DNA of 64,000 nt. It comes from Paenibacillus sp. Root52 (lineage in GTDB: Bacteria > Bacillota > Bacilli > Paenibacillales > Paenibacillaceae). A program made the translations under genes and the position numbers. How positions within the stretch are numbered: position 1 is the stretch's first letter; each line of letters begins with the position of its first letter. Where the stretch lies: assembly GCF_001426865.1 (NCBI RefSeq), contig NZ_LMFO01000031.1:62001-126000 (forward strand), in the 5' to 3' direction. The notes beneath the pieces are model-generated. The model saw nothing but the letters and a program-made list of their open reading frames with translations, was not told the DNA's origin and did no database searches. Positions 44,235-53,014 of the stretch are shown piece after piece.

Positions 44235-44375
44235 CGGTTCTTTGAAGTCGTGATCCCTACAACCAAATCCCTACAGCGAAATCCTAACTTGCCTCCAATA
44301 AACTGCTAAACGGTGCAAGGTTATCCTATAGCCTGACAGCGATGTGTAGAGTCCGTGAACAAAGTGTCTGTTCGC

Positions 44376-44404
44376 TTACAAATTGAATTTGCTTACCGTA
44401 TAAT
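44376..44404 (+). promoter_or_regulatory. sigma-A-type promoter of nos
   Basis: TTACAA (44376-44381) and TATAAT (44399-44404) with 17-base spacing lie about 38 bases before the nos start. Confidence 0.65.
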
Positions 44405-44441
44405 GAGGGCATTCAAGATGGATGGAATGGTGGAATGAACG

Positions 44442-45653
44442 ATGCGGACAGACCTAGGAGAACTGAAGGAAGAAGCAGAACACTTTATATATAGATGTTA
44501 CGATGAGCTGGGCTATTCGCGTGAAGATGCGGAGGCCCGGCTTATTGCTGTCCAACATGAAATCGAGGAAACGGGCACATACGCGCACACTTTAAAAGAA
44601 CTGGAGCAAGGGTGCAAAATGGCGTGGCGTAATAGCAATCGATGTATTGGACGATTATTTTGGGATAGCTTGCGTGTCATTGACGCTCGTCATGCAGATA
44701 CAGTCGCAACAGCTGCCGATGCCGTGTTACATCATATCCGGGTGGCTTCCAATGGCGGTAAGATTATACCTACGATCACGATTCTTCCTCCAGCTGGCCC
44801 ACAGGGAGCACCTGTACGTATCTGGAATCATCAGCTGATTCGTTATGCAGGGTATGAAACTGCCGAAGGGATTGTGGGTGACCCAGCTTCACTGGAGCTG
44901 ACTCGTGCCGCAATGGAGCTTGGGTGGCAGGGAGCTGGGACGGCGTATGATGTGCTCCCCATCATAATGCAAGCCCAGGGTGGACAACCAGAGTGGTATC
45001 CGGTACCTGAAGAGGATATCGTAGAAGTCACTATTGAGCATCCAGAACGTCCTGAAATCGCTGAGCTTGGAATGCGTTGGTACGGTGTACCGATGATTGC
45101 TGACATGCGGCTGGAGATCGGGGGAATATCCTATCCGGCCGCACCATTTAACGGTTGGTATATGGGAACGGAGATCGGTGCGCGTAACTTAGCAGATACG
45201 TTCCGATACAACAAACTACCTGTGGTGGCGAAGGCGCTAGGCCTGAGCACGAACAGTGAAACGACACTGTGGAAAGATCGGGCACTCGTTGAACTGAATG
45301 TTGCAGTGTTGCATTCGTTTAAGAAAGCTGGCGTAAGCATTGTGGATCACCACACAGCGGCCTCACAGTTTGCTTTATTTGAGCAACGGGAAGAAAAAGC
45401 TGGACGAAAGCTGACGGGGGATTGGGTATGGCTCATACCGCTGGTATCTCCCGCGACAACGCACATTTTCCACAGCTCATACCGCAATGAGATTGTGAAA
45501 CCGAACTTTTTCCGTCAAGATCCAGTGCTAAATCTAGCTGGAGCGAACTCTGAGACTATGTTAGATGATCAGGATAGAGCTGCTGCATCGACTGAGGAAG
45601 AGCAGCTACCGTCAGATTCAGATCGATCCCCGAAGTGCCCGTTTGCCCATTAA
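44442..45653 (+). CDS. nos: bacterial nitric oxide synthase, oxygenase
   Basis: This 403-residue enzyme makes nitric oxide from L-arginine, using partner reductases encoded elsewhere. The heme thiolate Cys68 is in A-W-R-N-S-N-R-C-I-G-R-L-F-W. The substrate Glu region is W-Y-M-G-T-E-I-G-A-R-N. As in other bacterial NOS there is no reductase domain. A C-terminal acidic extension ending K-C-P-F-A-H makes it about 35 residues longer than the usual bacterial form of about 360. The stop codon overlaps the stop of the convergent decarboxylase-like gene. Confidence 0.96.
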   Translation: MRTDLGELKEEAEHFIYRCYDELGYSREDAEARLIAVQHEIEETGTYAHTLKELEQGCKMAWRNSNRCIGRLFWDSLRVIDARHADTVATAADAVLHHIRVASNGGKIIPTITILPPAGPQGAPVRIWNHQLIRYAGYETAEGIVGDPASLELTRAAMELGWQGAGTAYDVLPIIMQAQGGQPEWYPVPEEDIVEVTIEHPERPEIAELGMRWYGVPMIADMRLEIGGISYPAAPFNGWYMGTEIGARNLADTFRYNKLPVVAKALGLSTNSETTLWKDRALVELNVAVLHSFKKAGVSIVDHHTAASQFALFEQREEKAGRKLTGDWVWLIPLVSPATTHIFHSSYRNEIVKPNFFRQDPVLNLAGANSETMLDDQDRAAASTEEEQLPSDSDRSPKCPFAH

Positions 45654-46309
45654 TATGGTGCGAGCGGGTTCTTTTTTTTAGTAGCAACAGGGAATGTGAT
45701 TGCAAACGGATCAACCTTAAGCACCGCCCATGGCTTGCAGAGCGAGATATCAGGGAACAATGCAGCGTTGATGGACATCTCGTCAATCTTGGCGAGTCTG
45801 CCTTTTCCTTTGCCGGAAAATTGTGTGTAATACAATTGCTGTTGATGCTGCTGAACGAGTGGAAACGGTAGTAGGCGTGTGTTAACGGGAAAGCTTGGGC
45901 CAAACGCAGATAAAGTCAGATCAGCAATGGATACCCCGGATTGGCTAACTTGTACGTGTTCTTTGCCTGAAGCCAGCTTCTGGAATGAGAACGCAGCAAG
46001 CTCCTTCGGAATGCCCCAGTTCTCCCAACCGTTATCTACACTATCCGAGGTGGATACATATATTTTGCTAATCGTATTAAGTTTGCGACCTTGGTGCTGG
46101 AACTTTCCTGGGATGAAGAGCAGCTCTCCATATGGTCCAGCGTCAGAAGATTCATAATTCACGAGCATAACACTTCCGAGTCCCCCACTGAACTGACCTT
46201 CTAGAAAAGCAGGCACCCGCCCATGCTGCGCAACAAATTCTTTGGTGAAACGATAGATCAATATATAACCGGAGCCCTGGAGCTGCCAGGGAGCTGGATA
46301 ATGATTCAT
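45650..46309 (-). CDS. acetoacetate decarboxylase-like protein
   Basis: This 219-residue protein has the acetoacetate decarboxylase fold pattern: P-A-P-W-Q-L-Q-G-S-G near the start, Y-G-E-L-L-F-I-P-G-K near 70, and W-G-I-P-K-E-L-A near 110. The last motif holds one lysine where the true enzyme has the catalytic Lys-Lys pair. Catalysis on a beta-keto acid is possible but not assured. AGAGGAG precedes the start, which overlaps the SDR stop (ATGA). It is the last gene of a MarR-SDR-decarboxylase operon. Confidence 0.75.
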   Translation of the reverse strand: MNHYPAPWQLQGSGYILIYRFTKEFVAQHGRVPAFLEGQFSGGLGSVMLVNYESSDAGPYGELLFIPGKFQHQGRKLNTISKIYVSTSDSVDNGWENWGIPKELAAFSFQKLASGKEHVQVSQSGVSIADLTLSAFGPSFPVNTRLLPFPLVQQHQQQLYYTQFSGKGKGRLAKIDEMSINAALFPDISLCKPWAVLKVDPFAITFPVATKKKNPLAPY

Positions 46310-47100
46310 TTGAATGTCTCCTCTCTGTGCTTCTGCTGAACCCACTGTTGTAATTTGGCATGCTCGTGATTCGCGTATAAACGTAAAGCAAATGGAAAAA
46401 TGCGATTAAGTGTATTCATTAAACGAAAAGTGAACGAAGGGTAGATGTCTCTTTTTCCTGAGCCTAACCCTTTGACCAGAGCAGAAGCGACGGCTGTTGC
46501 CGTTTGTGAAGGCCACGGCATGGGGCTATTGCCTGCATTTTTGAAGAAATCGGTACGGGTGGAGATGGGATATATGACTTTGAAGTGTTGACCTGAGTTC
46601 AGCTCATATCGGTATGCCTCGGCAAACCCGCGAATCGCCGCCTTCGTTGCACTGTAGAGTGCATATCCGGGTAGTGGCAGAATCCCCATTCCACTGGCTG
46701 TGCACATGACGGTATACGGAAGATCCCCTTGGAGCTGCTTCATCTTCTGTGCACTGTAGATCGCTCCGAAGGTATTGATGTTAAAGATGTTGGAGATATG
46801 TTGCCAGTCTGGCGAGCCGAGCAGCTCATAATAAGCAAAGCCTGCATTAGCGACAAAAATATCAATGCCGCCCATGACGTCAAGGGCAAAATCGAATAAC
46901 TGATCAATCCCTTCCTGTGTGGACAGGTCACCGACATAGGCGAATAACTGAATATCATCCGGCGTTAGACCGCCGATCTCTTTGGCTGCGGCCACGATGG
47001 TGCAATTTTGCTGGAGGAGCAGCTTCACAACTTCTAGCCCTATTCCCGAGGAGGCTCCGGTAACAATGACCTTCTTATGATTTAGTGTGGTTGTGGTCAT
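46306..47100 (-). CDS. SDR-family oxidoreductase
   Basis: This 264-residue dehydrogenase has the NAD(P)-binding T-G-A-S-S-G-I-G near residue 14, N-A-G at about 85, and catalytic Ser and Y-S-A-T-K near 150. AGGAGAGG lies upstream. Its 5' end overlaps the MarR gene by 26 bp and its stop overlaps the decarboxylase-like start, so translation of all three is coupled. The substrate is unknown; a short-chain alcohol or ketone is plausible given the neighbour. Confidence 0.9.
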   Translation of the reverse strand: MTTTTLNHKKVIVTGASSGIGLEVVKLLLQQNCTIVAAAKEIGGLTPDDIQLFAYVGDLSTQEGIDQLFDFALDVMGGIDIFVANAGFAYYELLGSPDWQHISNIFNINTFGAIYSAQKMKQLQGDLPYTVMCTASGMGILPLPGYALYSATKAAIRGFAEAYRYELNSGQHFKVIYPISTRTDFFKNAGNSPMPWPSQTATAVASALVKGLGSGKRDIYPSFTFRLMNTLNRIFPFALRLYANHEHAKLQQWVQQKHREETFK

Positions 47101-47551
47101 GCTGATCCTCTCCTTCGGGGTTAAGGTTCAGAAGTGTGTCAAGCTGCCCAATGGTGTGTAGCAGCATATGGATCTGCTCGGGAGTGTAGTGGTGAAGGCT
47201 GGAGGATACCGTTGAATAGTTGAAATCCTCAATAGATTGAATCTTGGCTCTGCCTTCGGAGGTGATAAACACTTCAACGACTCGTTTATCGGTCTTCGAG
47301 GTGATTCGATTCGCGAGCCCTGCCTTTTCGAGTTTGGTCACCATCCGGCTTGTTACAAAGTCCTTCACTCTCATGCGATTCGAAATCTCGGATATTCGCA
47401 TACCTGGGTATCGGATCAGAAGCTGGAGTAGGTACACCTCATTCCAATCGACGTGGAATCGTTCAACCTCTCGCTGTTCGAATAGATAAATACTCTGTAA
47501 AAATGAAAATAAAGCGTCATTCACTTGTTGCTGAGGAACTGTCTGAGTCAT
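47075..47551 (-). CDS. MarR-family regulator
   Basis: This 158-residue protein has the MarR winged helix near 50-105 (M-R-I-S-E-I-S-N-R-M-R-V-K-D-F-V-T-S-R-M-V-T-K-L-E-K-A-G-L) and D-K-R-V-V-E-V-F wing. The His-rich C-terminus (D-Q-H-D-H-N-H) is unusual. The ATG at 47551 follows AAGGTGG at about eight bases. It heads the SDR-decarboxylase operon. A perfect palindrome upstream is its likely operator. Confidence 0.88.
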   Translation of the reverse strand: MTQTVPQQQVNDALFSFLQSIYLFEQREVERFHVDWNEVYLLQLLIRYPGMRISEISNRMRVKDFVTSRMVTKLEKAGLANRITSKTDKRVVEVFITSEGRAKIQSIEDFNYSTVSSSLHHYTPEQIHMLLHTIGQLDTLLNLNPEGEDQHDHNHTKS

Positions 47552-47620
47552 GGAGATCGCCACCTTGGCTTCATAGTCGTTAAGTTATTACGATGCATTG
47601 GATTGAATTCAATCTACTGC

Positions 47621-47645
47621 ATTTATTTGCAAAATGCAAATAAAT
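47621..47645. promoter_or_regulatory. palindromic operator of the MarR-SDR operon
   Basis: ATTTATTTGC and GCAAATAAAT are perfect 10-base inverted arms around AAAAT, 70-95 bases before the MarR start. Confidence 0.7.
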
Positions 47646-47710
47646 AATCGGAGCACAGTAATGCTGCTCCAATCGTCTTTTTCAGCGATGAATAAAGCAA
47701 GAGGAAAGGA

Positions 47711-48988
47711 CTACCTTTGATGCACTCGGTAACGGCTGCGCATGACAGCTTGAACCCCAATAGCGGCGGCAATCAACAGCAGATTGAATACAAATACGGC
47801 ATATAGGGAGCTATACTCAACGAGTAATGCAGCAATGATTGGAGATACGATGGAGCCGATCTCCGCAGCAGACACAATCTTCCCAATGACGTTACTTCGA
47901 TTCTTTTCCGGGATATGGTCACCGACGTGTGCGAAGAACGAATCCATATAACATGCGCCGCCCACGCCTCCAATCAACATGCCCACATACACCCATAGAT
48001 AAGATGCCGTGCTTAGAAATACAATCACTTCAATACCGATCATCAGCATACCGAGCATACATAACAACAAGCGATCGCCCATGCGGTCGGACAAATAACC
48101 TGCAACGGGTGCTGCTGCCAGTGTGGAGAGACCCGCAACGGTGAAGGCTAGACTGGTCTGGAGTGGATTCCACTGCATAATATGAGCCGCGTACAGAGCG
48201 AAGTAGGTCAAGAATACAGCATAGGCACTCATCTCAAGAAAGTGAACGGTGGCATAACCGATAAATTGTTGTCTCTGCGATAGCGCAGGGTTATCTGTGT
48301 CAGGAAGGTTACTTTGATCAGGATCAGGGTTTACGAATGCAGCGGCATTGGTGGGGAGAGGGGGGGCATTCGTAGTGGGAGGAGAAGAGTTCAGTGTATT
48401 CAGATCTTGCATCGCTTGTATATCAAGGTTCATCCTGATCCTGTCTTTCATGCCCCACGCTGCACCCATAGCCATAAGACAGCAGAGTGTAACCAGCCAA
48501 AAGGGGACGGATAAAGGCCAGTGTAATGCTAACCAGCCACTAATGACGGGGCCAAGAACCATACCGCCGCCTTCACTGCTGCTGATGTAGCCGTTATATA
48601 ACCCACGGTTGCTTACATCGCCTTCATCCCCAACGATGGATCGTACTATTACTGTAAGACCCGTAGAGGCGACTCCTTGAAGCAGCCGCAATGAACCGAA
48701 GAGTAGAGCAGTGGACGAGACAGCAAAACCTGCCATGCAGACGGCGAGCATCAGAAGCATGAGAATCAGAGCCTTCTTGCCCCCCAGTTTGCGATATAGA
48801 GCGGCGGCAGGGATACCACCCAGTACTTTCCCGACATAAAAGAGTGCAAAAATAATGCCCATCATCCATCCGCTCATCCCGAATTCTTCAATGAATAAAG
48901 GAAACAGAGGGATGATCATGAAGCCGCCCATCTGACTGAGAAAACAAATGAGCATAAGCAAAACGAGGTTACGTCGGATATCCACCAA
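47711..48988 (-). CDS. MFS transporter
   Basis: This protein of about 425 residues has 12 membrane helices and an MFS loop (Y-V-G-K-V-L-G-G-I-P-A, Y-R-K-L-G-G-K-K) near 55-75. A polar central loop lies between helices 6 and 7. The start is TTG at 48988 or GTG at 48985, both placed well behind GAGGAG. A longer reading from 49171 would cross the terminator of the upstream gene. The substrate is unknown. Efflux is the usual role of such proteins, and the XRE-TPR gene lies just upstream on the same strand. Confidence 0.82.
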   Translation of the reverse strand: MVDIRRNLVLLMLICFLSQMGGFMIIPLFPLFIEEFGMSGWMMGIIFALFYVGKVLGGIPAAALYRKLGGKKALILMLLMLAVCMAGFAVSSTALLFGSLRLLQGVASTGLTVIVRSIVGDEGDVSNRGLYNGYISSSEGGGMVLGPVISGWLALHWPLSVPFWLVTLCCLMAMGAAWGMKDRIRMNLDIQAMQDLNTLNSSPPTTNAPPLPTNAAAFVNPDPDQSNLPDTDNPALSQRQQFIGYATVHFLEMSAYAVFLTYFALYAAHIMQWNPLQTSLAFTVAGLSTLAAAPVAGYLSDRMGDRLLLCMLGMLMIGIEVIVFLSTASYLWVYVGMLIGGVGGACYMDSFFAHVGDHIPEKNRSNVIGKIVSAAEIGSIVSPIIAALLVEYSSLYAVFVFNLLLIAAAIGVQAVMRSRYRVHQR

Positions 48989-49112
48989 TAAGACTCCTCT
49001 CTCGATCAAGGGATCATGCAGCAGAAAGCTGAGGGACATGTATACGTATAGATAGACATATCCACGACATTGTATGTGCCAACTGCTCAGGAGAGAAGAA
49101 AAATCAAAAAAT

Positions 49113-49137
49113 AAAAAGACGTCCTGGTGGGACGCCT
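49113..49137 (-). terminator. terminator of the XRE-TPR gene
   Basis: On the minus strand GGCGTCC pairs with GGACGTC around CACCA and is followed by five T. Confidence 0.88.
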
Positions 49138-49176
49138 TATGTACTGTTCTTGAGTTCAGTAATGATTGCATCTGAG

Positions 49177-50523
49177 TTAAGAATAATTTATACGATTAAA
49201 CCTCTTTCGTTTGTCCTCATCTTCCCAATCTCTGTGTTGACTAAATACCTTCAGACACTTGATTGTATTGGAGTCACTACTTATATTCTCCGCAAACTCT
49301 AATCCTTCCAGCAAGGTATCAATACCTTGAGAACGTCTATGATGTAAATAATACTTCCCTAATTCGGTCAAAAATGAGGCGTATTCCTCCGCTTTGATTG
49401 GTTTATTATACTCACCAAATGCACTGTTATAGGTTTTGTATGGAATATGCTCTTGAAAACGTTCAAGAATATCATCAATGTTCACATCGAATTTATTGGC
49501 AACTTTAACGATATTGGTTAAGGCATGAAAAACCTCATCAGGGTGAGCAGAAATATATTCGACGTATTTAGGTAGATATTCTAGGTTCCCCATAAATAAT
49601 TGAAGCAAAAACTGGTTAGCCGTTGAAAATTCTTTGAATTGATTAATGATGACATGGGCTTCATCAGAAGAATCTTGAATCCATTCATCGGCATGCGCAT
49701 ACTGGCATGCATATTCCATTGCTTTCTCGTAATCCTCATAGTTCTCGTATACTGCGGTCTGTAGTAAACGCGCATACAGCATATAGAAATAAAAAGGACG
49801 AACAGGCTTCTTATACTCCGAAGTTTTGCGTTTGGGATGGAGTGATAGTTCATATTGAATAGAAGCAAGACGATACATTTCTTCGGAGAGTGTGTCGACC
49901 TTATGCCATTCATGCAGTGAAACGTAGACGTGAGCCAAGTGTTTGACTGCTTCTAATTGATCGGTTTCCTCCAAGCGATTCGTGTAGGGTTCAAATCTTG
50001 TAGCGGCACGCAGATTTAATGCCAGGTTATCGCTTAGTGAGAGAGAGAACAAACGATATTGGCATAGAGCTAGGCGTTCAGAATGCTGATATTTCTCAAT
50101 GACACTTACACTTTCATATAATAATTTAGCTGCTTCTTTGTACTGACTATGGAATAACTCCTCTGCAACTTCAAAAAGTAAACTTCCATAATTCGTGTTA
50201 TCTAATAGATTACTCAGGATAAGTTCAATACAATCCGGACGTCCCACTTCTGCACAGCGGATTAGGAAGGGACGTAATCTTCTCCAGTCCGGAGCGGTTA
50301 GTGTAAAACATTCCTCTACAAATCGAGAATAGAAGTAGTCCTCTTCTAGCCCCATAGCTTTCGTAATACCGTCAAGTTGGCTCATGGAGAATGGTTTATT
50401 TTGATTAATGAGTCTACTGAACGAACCTGAATTAATATTGGCCCGTGTCGAGAACTCACTTTGCGTTAGATTATGATCTTGTATGTATTGCAACACTTCT
50501 GTTCGTATGGTGTTAGTTTGCAT
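49177..50523 (-). CDS. XRE-type HTH regulator with TPR-like C-terminus
   Basis: This 448-residue protein has an N-terminal XRE helix-turn-helix (about 8-60: L-T-Q-S-E-F-S-T-R-A-N-I-N-S-G-S-F-S-R-L-I-N). A long all-alpha region with TPR-like repeats follows. This is the general plan of RRNPP-family quorum-sensing receptors. I find no secreted signal-peptide gene beside it, so peptide control is unproven. The ATG at 50523 follows AAGGCGG. A promoter with an overlapping dyad lies upstream and a terminator follows. Confidence 0.75.
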   Translation of the reverse strand: MQTNTIRTEVLQYIQDHNLTQSEFSTRANINSGSFSRLINQNKPFSMSQLDGITKAMGLEEDYFYSRFVEECFTLTAPDWRRLRPFLIRCAEVGRPDCIELILSNLLDNTNYGSLLFEVAEELFHSQYKEAAKLLYESVSVIEKYQHSERLALCQYRLFSLSLSDNLALNLRAATRFEPYTNRLEETDQLEAVKHLAHVYVSLHEWHKVDTLSEEMYRLASIQYELSLHPKRKTSEYKKPVRPFYFYMLYARLLQTAVYENYEDYEKAMEYACQYAHADEWIQDSSDEAHVIINQFKEFSTANQFLLQLFMGNLEYLPKYVEYISAHPDEVFHALTNIVKVANKFDVNIDDILERFQEHIPYKTYNSAFGEYNKPIKAEEYASFLTELGKYYLHHRRSQGIDTLLEGLEFAENISSDSNTIKCLKVFSQHRDWEDEDKRKRFNRINYS

Positions 50524-50553
50524 GCAAGACACCGCCTTTATATATAAATCCAT

Positions 50554-50593
50554 AATTTAGTATTAAAAACCATTTATATCAAATATAATACTA
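50554..50593 (-). promoter_or_regulatory. promoter with dyad upstream of the XRE-TPR gene
   Basis: On the minus strand TTGATA (50582-50577) and TAAATT (50559-50554) are spaced by 17. The dyad TAGTATTA-N20-TAATACTA (50558-50593) overlaps this promoter, suggesting autoregulation. Confidence 0.5.
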
Positions 50594-50715
50594 TAATTTT
50601 ACAGCGGTCAATATTTATTTGTAATAGGAACTTAATTCTCTACATTCTTGCCCTTCATACGTTTGCCAAATATCTGAAATGTCGACACTTATAGATGAAG
50701 AGGAACGTCTTGGAT

Positions 50716-50947
50716 CTATATAAATTGAACTAAACATTTACACGGAAACGGAGAGGACAGAAATAACCTGAAGAAGCGGAGCGGTCGCCTGAAAGCTTTC
50801 TGCAAGAAAGCTACATCGGAAGCATAAGCTATCCCCGGATTTTCTCCTTATAGAGGGAATCAAAAAAATCTGGGGATAACAGCGATCGTAAGGTTGTTCT
50901 GTCATTGGAGTGGCAAGTGTAAATATTCTTTAGTTCAATTTATATAG
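50716..50947 (+). repeat. structured inverted-repeat element, copy D (232 bp, full length)
   Basis: The terminal arms CTATATAAATTGAAC...CATTTACAC and GTGTAAATATTC...GTTCAATTTATATAG are nearly perfect inverted repeats. The interior has a GACAGAA/TTCTGTC closing stem, a GCG/CGC hairpin, an AGCTTTCT-gca-AGAAAGCT hairpin and a TATCCCC(G)GATTT/AAATC(T)GGGGATA stem. Copy F is about 90% identical by eye and has the same length. It lies upstream of potA. Confidence 0.9.
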
Positions 50948-51081
50948 TATTTAACGGAATGTCTTTTAAAACGAAAAAAAATAAGTTACATTAACCTTAT
51001 TCGAAACATGGCTGAATCAAAGTTGTGTATAATGGATAAGGTTCTTTAGGATAAACCTCAAGTTTAAGGGGGCGAAATGGC

Positions 51082-52191
51082 ATGTCAGATCAACAACCAA
51101 TTATCCGGTTCGACCGGGTAACTCAGCAATACGATCAAGATGAGGCTGTACTGAAGCAAGTTAGCTTTGAGATCGAGCGAGGTAAATTTTATACATTATT
51201 AGGGCCATCAGGCTGTGGTAAAACAACCATTTTGCGACTGATTGCTGGCTTTGCAACGCCAACACAAGGCAGTATTTATTTTAACGGTACCGTAATTAAC
51301 AGCGTGCCTGCCCATCAGCGGCAAGTGAACACGGTATTTCAAGATTACGCATTATTCCCACATTTGAATGTGTTTGAGAACGTCGCTTTTGGTTTGCGCA
51401 TCAAAAAGATGAAAACGGCTGAAATTCGCAGCAAAGTATTGGAAGCACTCAAGTTCGTTAACCTATCCGGTTATGAAAATCGTGAAATAGGCGAGATGTC
51501 TGGTGGACAGAGACAACGTGTTGCTATTGCTCGTGCAATCGTCAACGAACCCGAAATCTTGCTGCTGGACGAGCCGTTATCAGCACTCGATCTGAAGCTT
51601 CGTACGGAAATGCAGTATGAGCTGCGTGAGTTGCAGCAACGGCTGGGGATTACGTTTATTTTTGTCACGCATGATCAGGAGGAAGCACTCGCGATGTCGG
51701 ATGAGATCTTTGTCCTGAACGGTGGTGTGATCCAGCAGAGCGGAACACCGAATGACATCTATGATGAGCCGATCAACCGTTTTGTCGCAGATTTCATCGG
51801 GGAATCTAACATTGTATCCGGTAAAATGAAGCAGGATTTTGTGGTGGAGTTTGCTGGTGCAGAGTATGAATGTGTGGATCAGGGGTTACAACCAGATGAG
51901 CCTGTTGAGATTGTAATCCGTCCAGAGGATCTGGAGATCACGACCGAGGCGCAAGGGAAAATGAAGGTCAACGTAGACTCCCAGCTATTCCGCGGGGTAC
52001 ATTACGAGATCTCCACCTACGATGATGCGGGCAATGAATGGTTAGTGCATTCTACGAAGAAAGCTGACGTAGGTGCACGAATCGGTCTATACTTTGACCC
52101 AGAAGCGATCCACGTTATGCGTTTCAACGAGACGGAAGAAGAGTTCGATAAACGACTAGAAGCATATCAAGAGGCTGTTCATGCAGACTAA
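51082..52191 (+). CDS. potA: spermidine/putrescine ABC transporter ATPase
   Basis: This 369-residue ATPase has Walker A G-P-S-G-C-G-K-T-T, signature M-S-G-G-Q-R-Q-R and Walker B L-L-L-D-E-P-L-S-A-L-D. A C-terminal TOBE domain follows (about 280-365). AAGGGGGCG lies upstream. It is the first gene of the four-gene potABCD operon, with the permease start overlapping its end by 11 bp. It powers polyamine import. Confidence 0.93.
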   Translation: MSDQQPIIRFDRVTQQYDQDEAVLKQVSFEIERGKFYTLLGPSGCGKTTILRLIAGFATPTQGSIYFNGTVINSVPAHQRQVNTVFQDYALFPHLNVFENVAFGLRIKKMKTAEIRSKVLEALKFVNLSGYENREIGEMSGGQRQRVAIARAIVNEPEILLLDEPLSALDLKLRTEMQYELRELQQRLGITFIFVTHDQEEALAMSDEIFVLNGGVIQQSGTPNDIYDEPINRFVADFIGESNIVSGKMKQDFVVEFAGAEYECVDQGLQPDEPVEIVIRPEDLEITTEAQGKMKVNVDSQLFRGVHYEISTYDDAGNEWLVHSTKKADVGARIGLYFDPEAIHVMRFNETEEEFDKRLEAYQEAVHAD

Positions 52192-53014
52192 GGCGAGTGC
52201 ACGCAATGCGTATCTGATTCCATATGTTCTATGGATGGTGTTGTTCGTTGTAGCCCCGGTATTGCTCGTTGTCTATTACTCTTTCTTCGATGTGGAGGGG
52301 AACTTTACGCTGGGCAATTATGCCCGCTTCTTCACGCCGGTATATATGCAGATGACGCTCAGTTCATTCTGGTACGCACTGCTCATTACCGTATTCTCTC
52401 TATTGATCTCATATCCGACGGCATATCTGCTAACTCGGACGAAGCATAAGCAGCTCTGGCTGCTGCTCATTATTTTGCCAAGCTGGATAAACCTGCTGTT
52501 AAAAGCCTATGCGTTCATCGGTTTGTTTGGTACGTATGGTCTAACCAATTCCTTGCTGGAGGTTATCGGCATTGGGTCACAGCAGATCTTGTTTACCGAT
52601 TTTAGTTTTATCTTTGTGTCGGTGTACATTTTCATTCCGTTCATGATCTTGCCCATCTTCAACGCACTGGAAGAGATGAATCCGTCGCTGATCTATGCAG
52701 CGCGGGATCTAGGTGCTTCTTCATGGCTGACCTTCCGTAGGGTCATCTTTCCGTTGACACTTAGCGGTGTGAAATCGGGCTGCCAGGCTGTATTTATCCC
52801 GGCATTGTCCCTGTTTATGATTACCCGTCTGATAGCGGGGAACCGGGTGATTACGCTGGGGACAGCGATTGAGCAACATTTTCTCGTTACCCAAGACTGG
52901 GGAATGGGCTCGACCATTGCGGTCTTTTTGATTATCGCGATGGCTCTCATTATGTTTATAACTGGATCAGGGAATAAGGAGGTGCGTCATGGGAAGAAAC
53001 GGAAAACTGTCTAA
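52181..53014 (+). CDS. potB: spermidine/putrescine ABC permease
   Basis: This 277-residue permease has six membrane helices and the EAA loop (A-A-R-D-L-G-A-S-S-W-L-T-F-R-R-V) near 170-190. It overlaps potA by 11 bp and potC by 26 bp, as expected for a tightly coupled operon. It pairs with PotC to form the polyamine channel. Confidence 0.92.
   Translation: MQTKASARNAYLIPYVLWMVLFVVAPVLLVVYYSFFDVEGNFTLGNYARFFTPVYMQMTLSSFWYALLITVFSLLISYPTAYLLTRTKHKQLWLLLIILPSWINLLLKAYAFIGLFGTYGLTNSLLEVIGIGSQQILFTDFSFIFVSVYIFIPFMILPIFNALEEMNPSLIYAARDLGASSWLTFRRVIFPLTLSGVKSGCQAVFIPALSLFMITRLIAGNRVITLGTAIEQHFLVTQDWGMGSTIAVFLIIAMALIMFITGSGNKEVRHGKKRKTV

Noticed and set aside
48989..49171. N-terminal extension of the MFS transporter
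   Set aside because: The extension crosses the terminator of the XRE-TPR gene and has no ribosome-binding site; GAGGAG before 48988 supports the shorter form.
50863..50890. A 23S rRNA fragment inside the elements
   Set aside because: Only about 11 contiguous bases match; no other rRNA segment follows. I keep it as a low-interest resemblance only.
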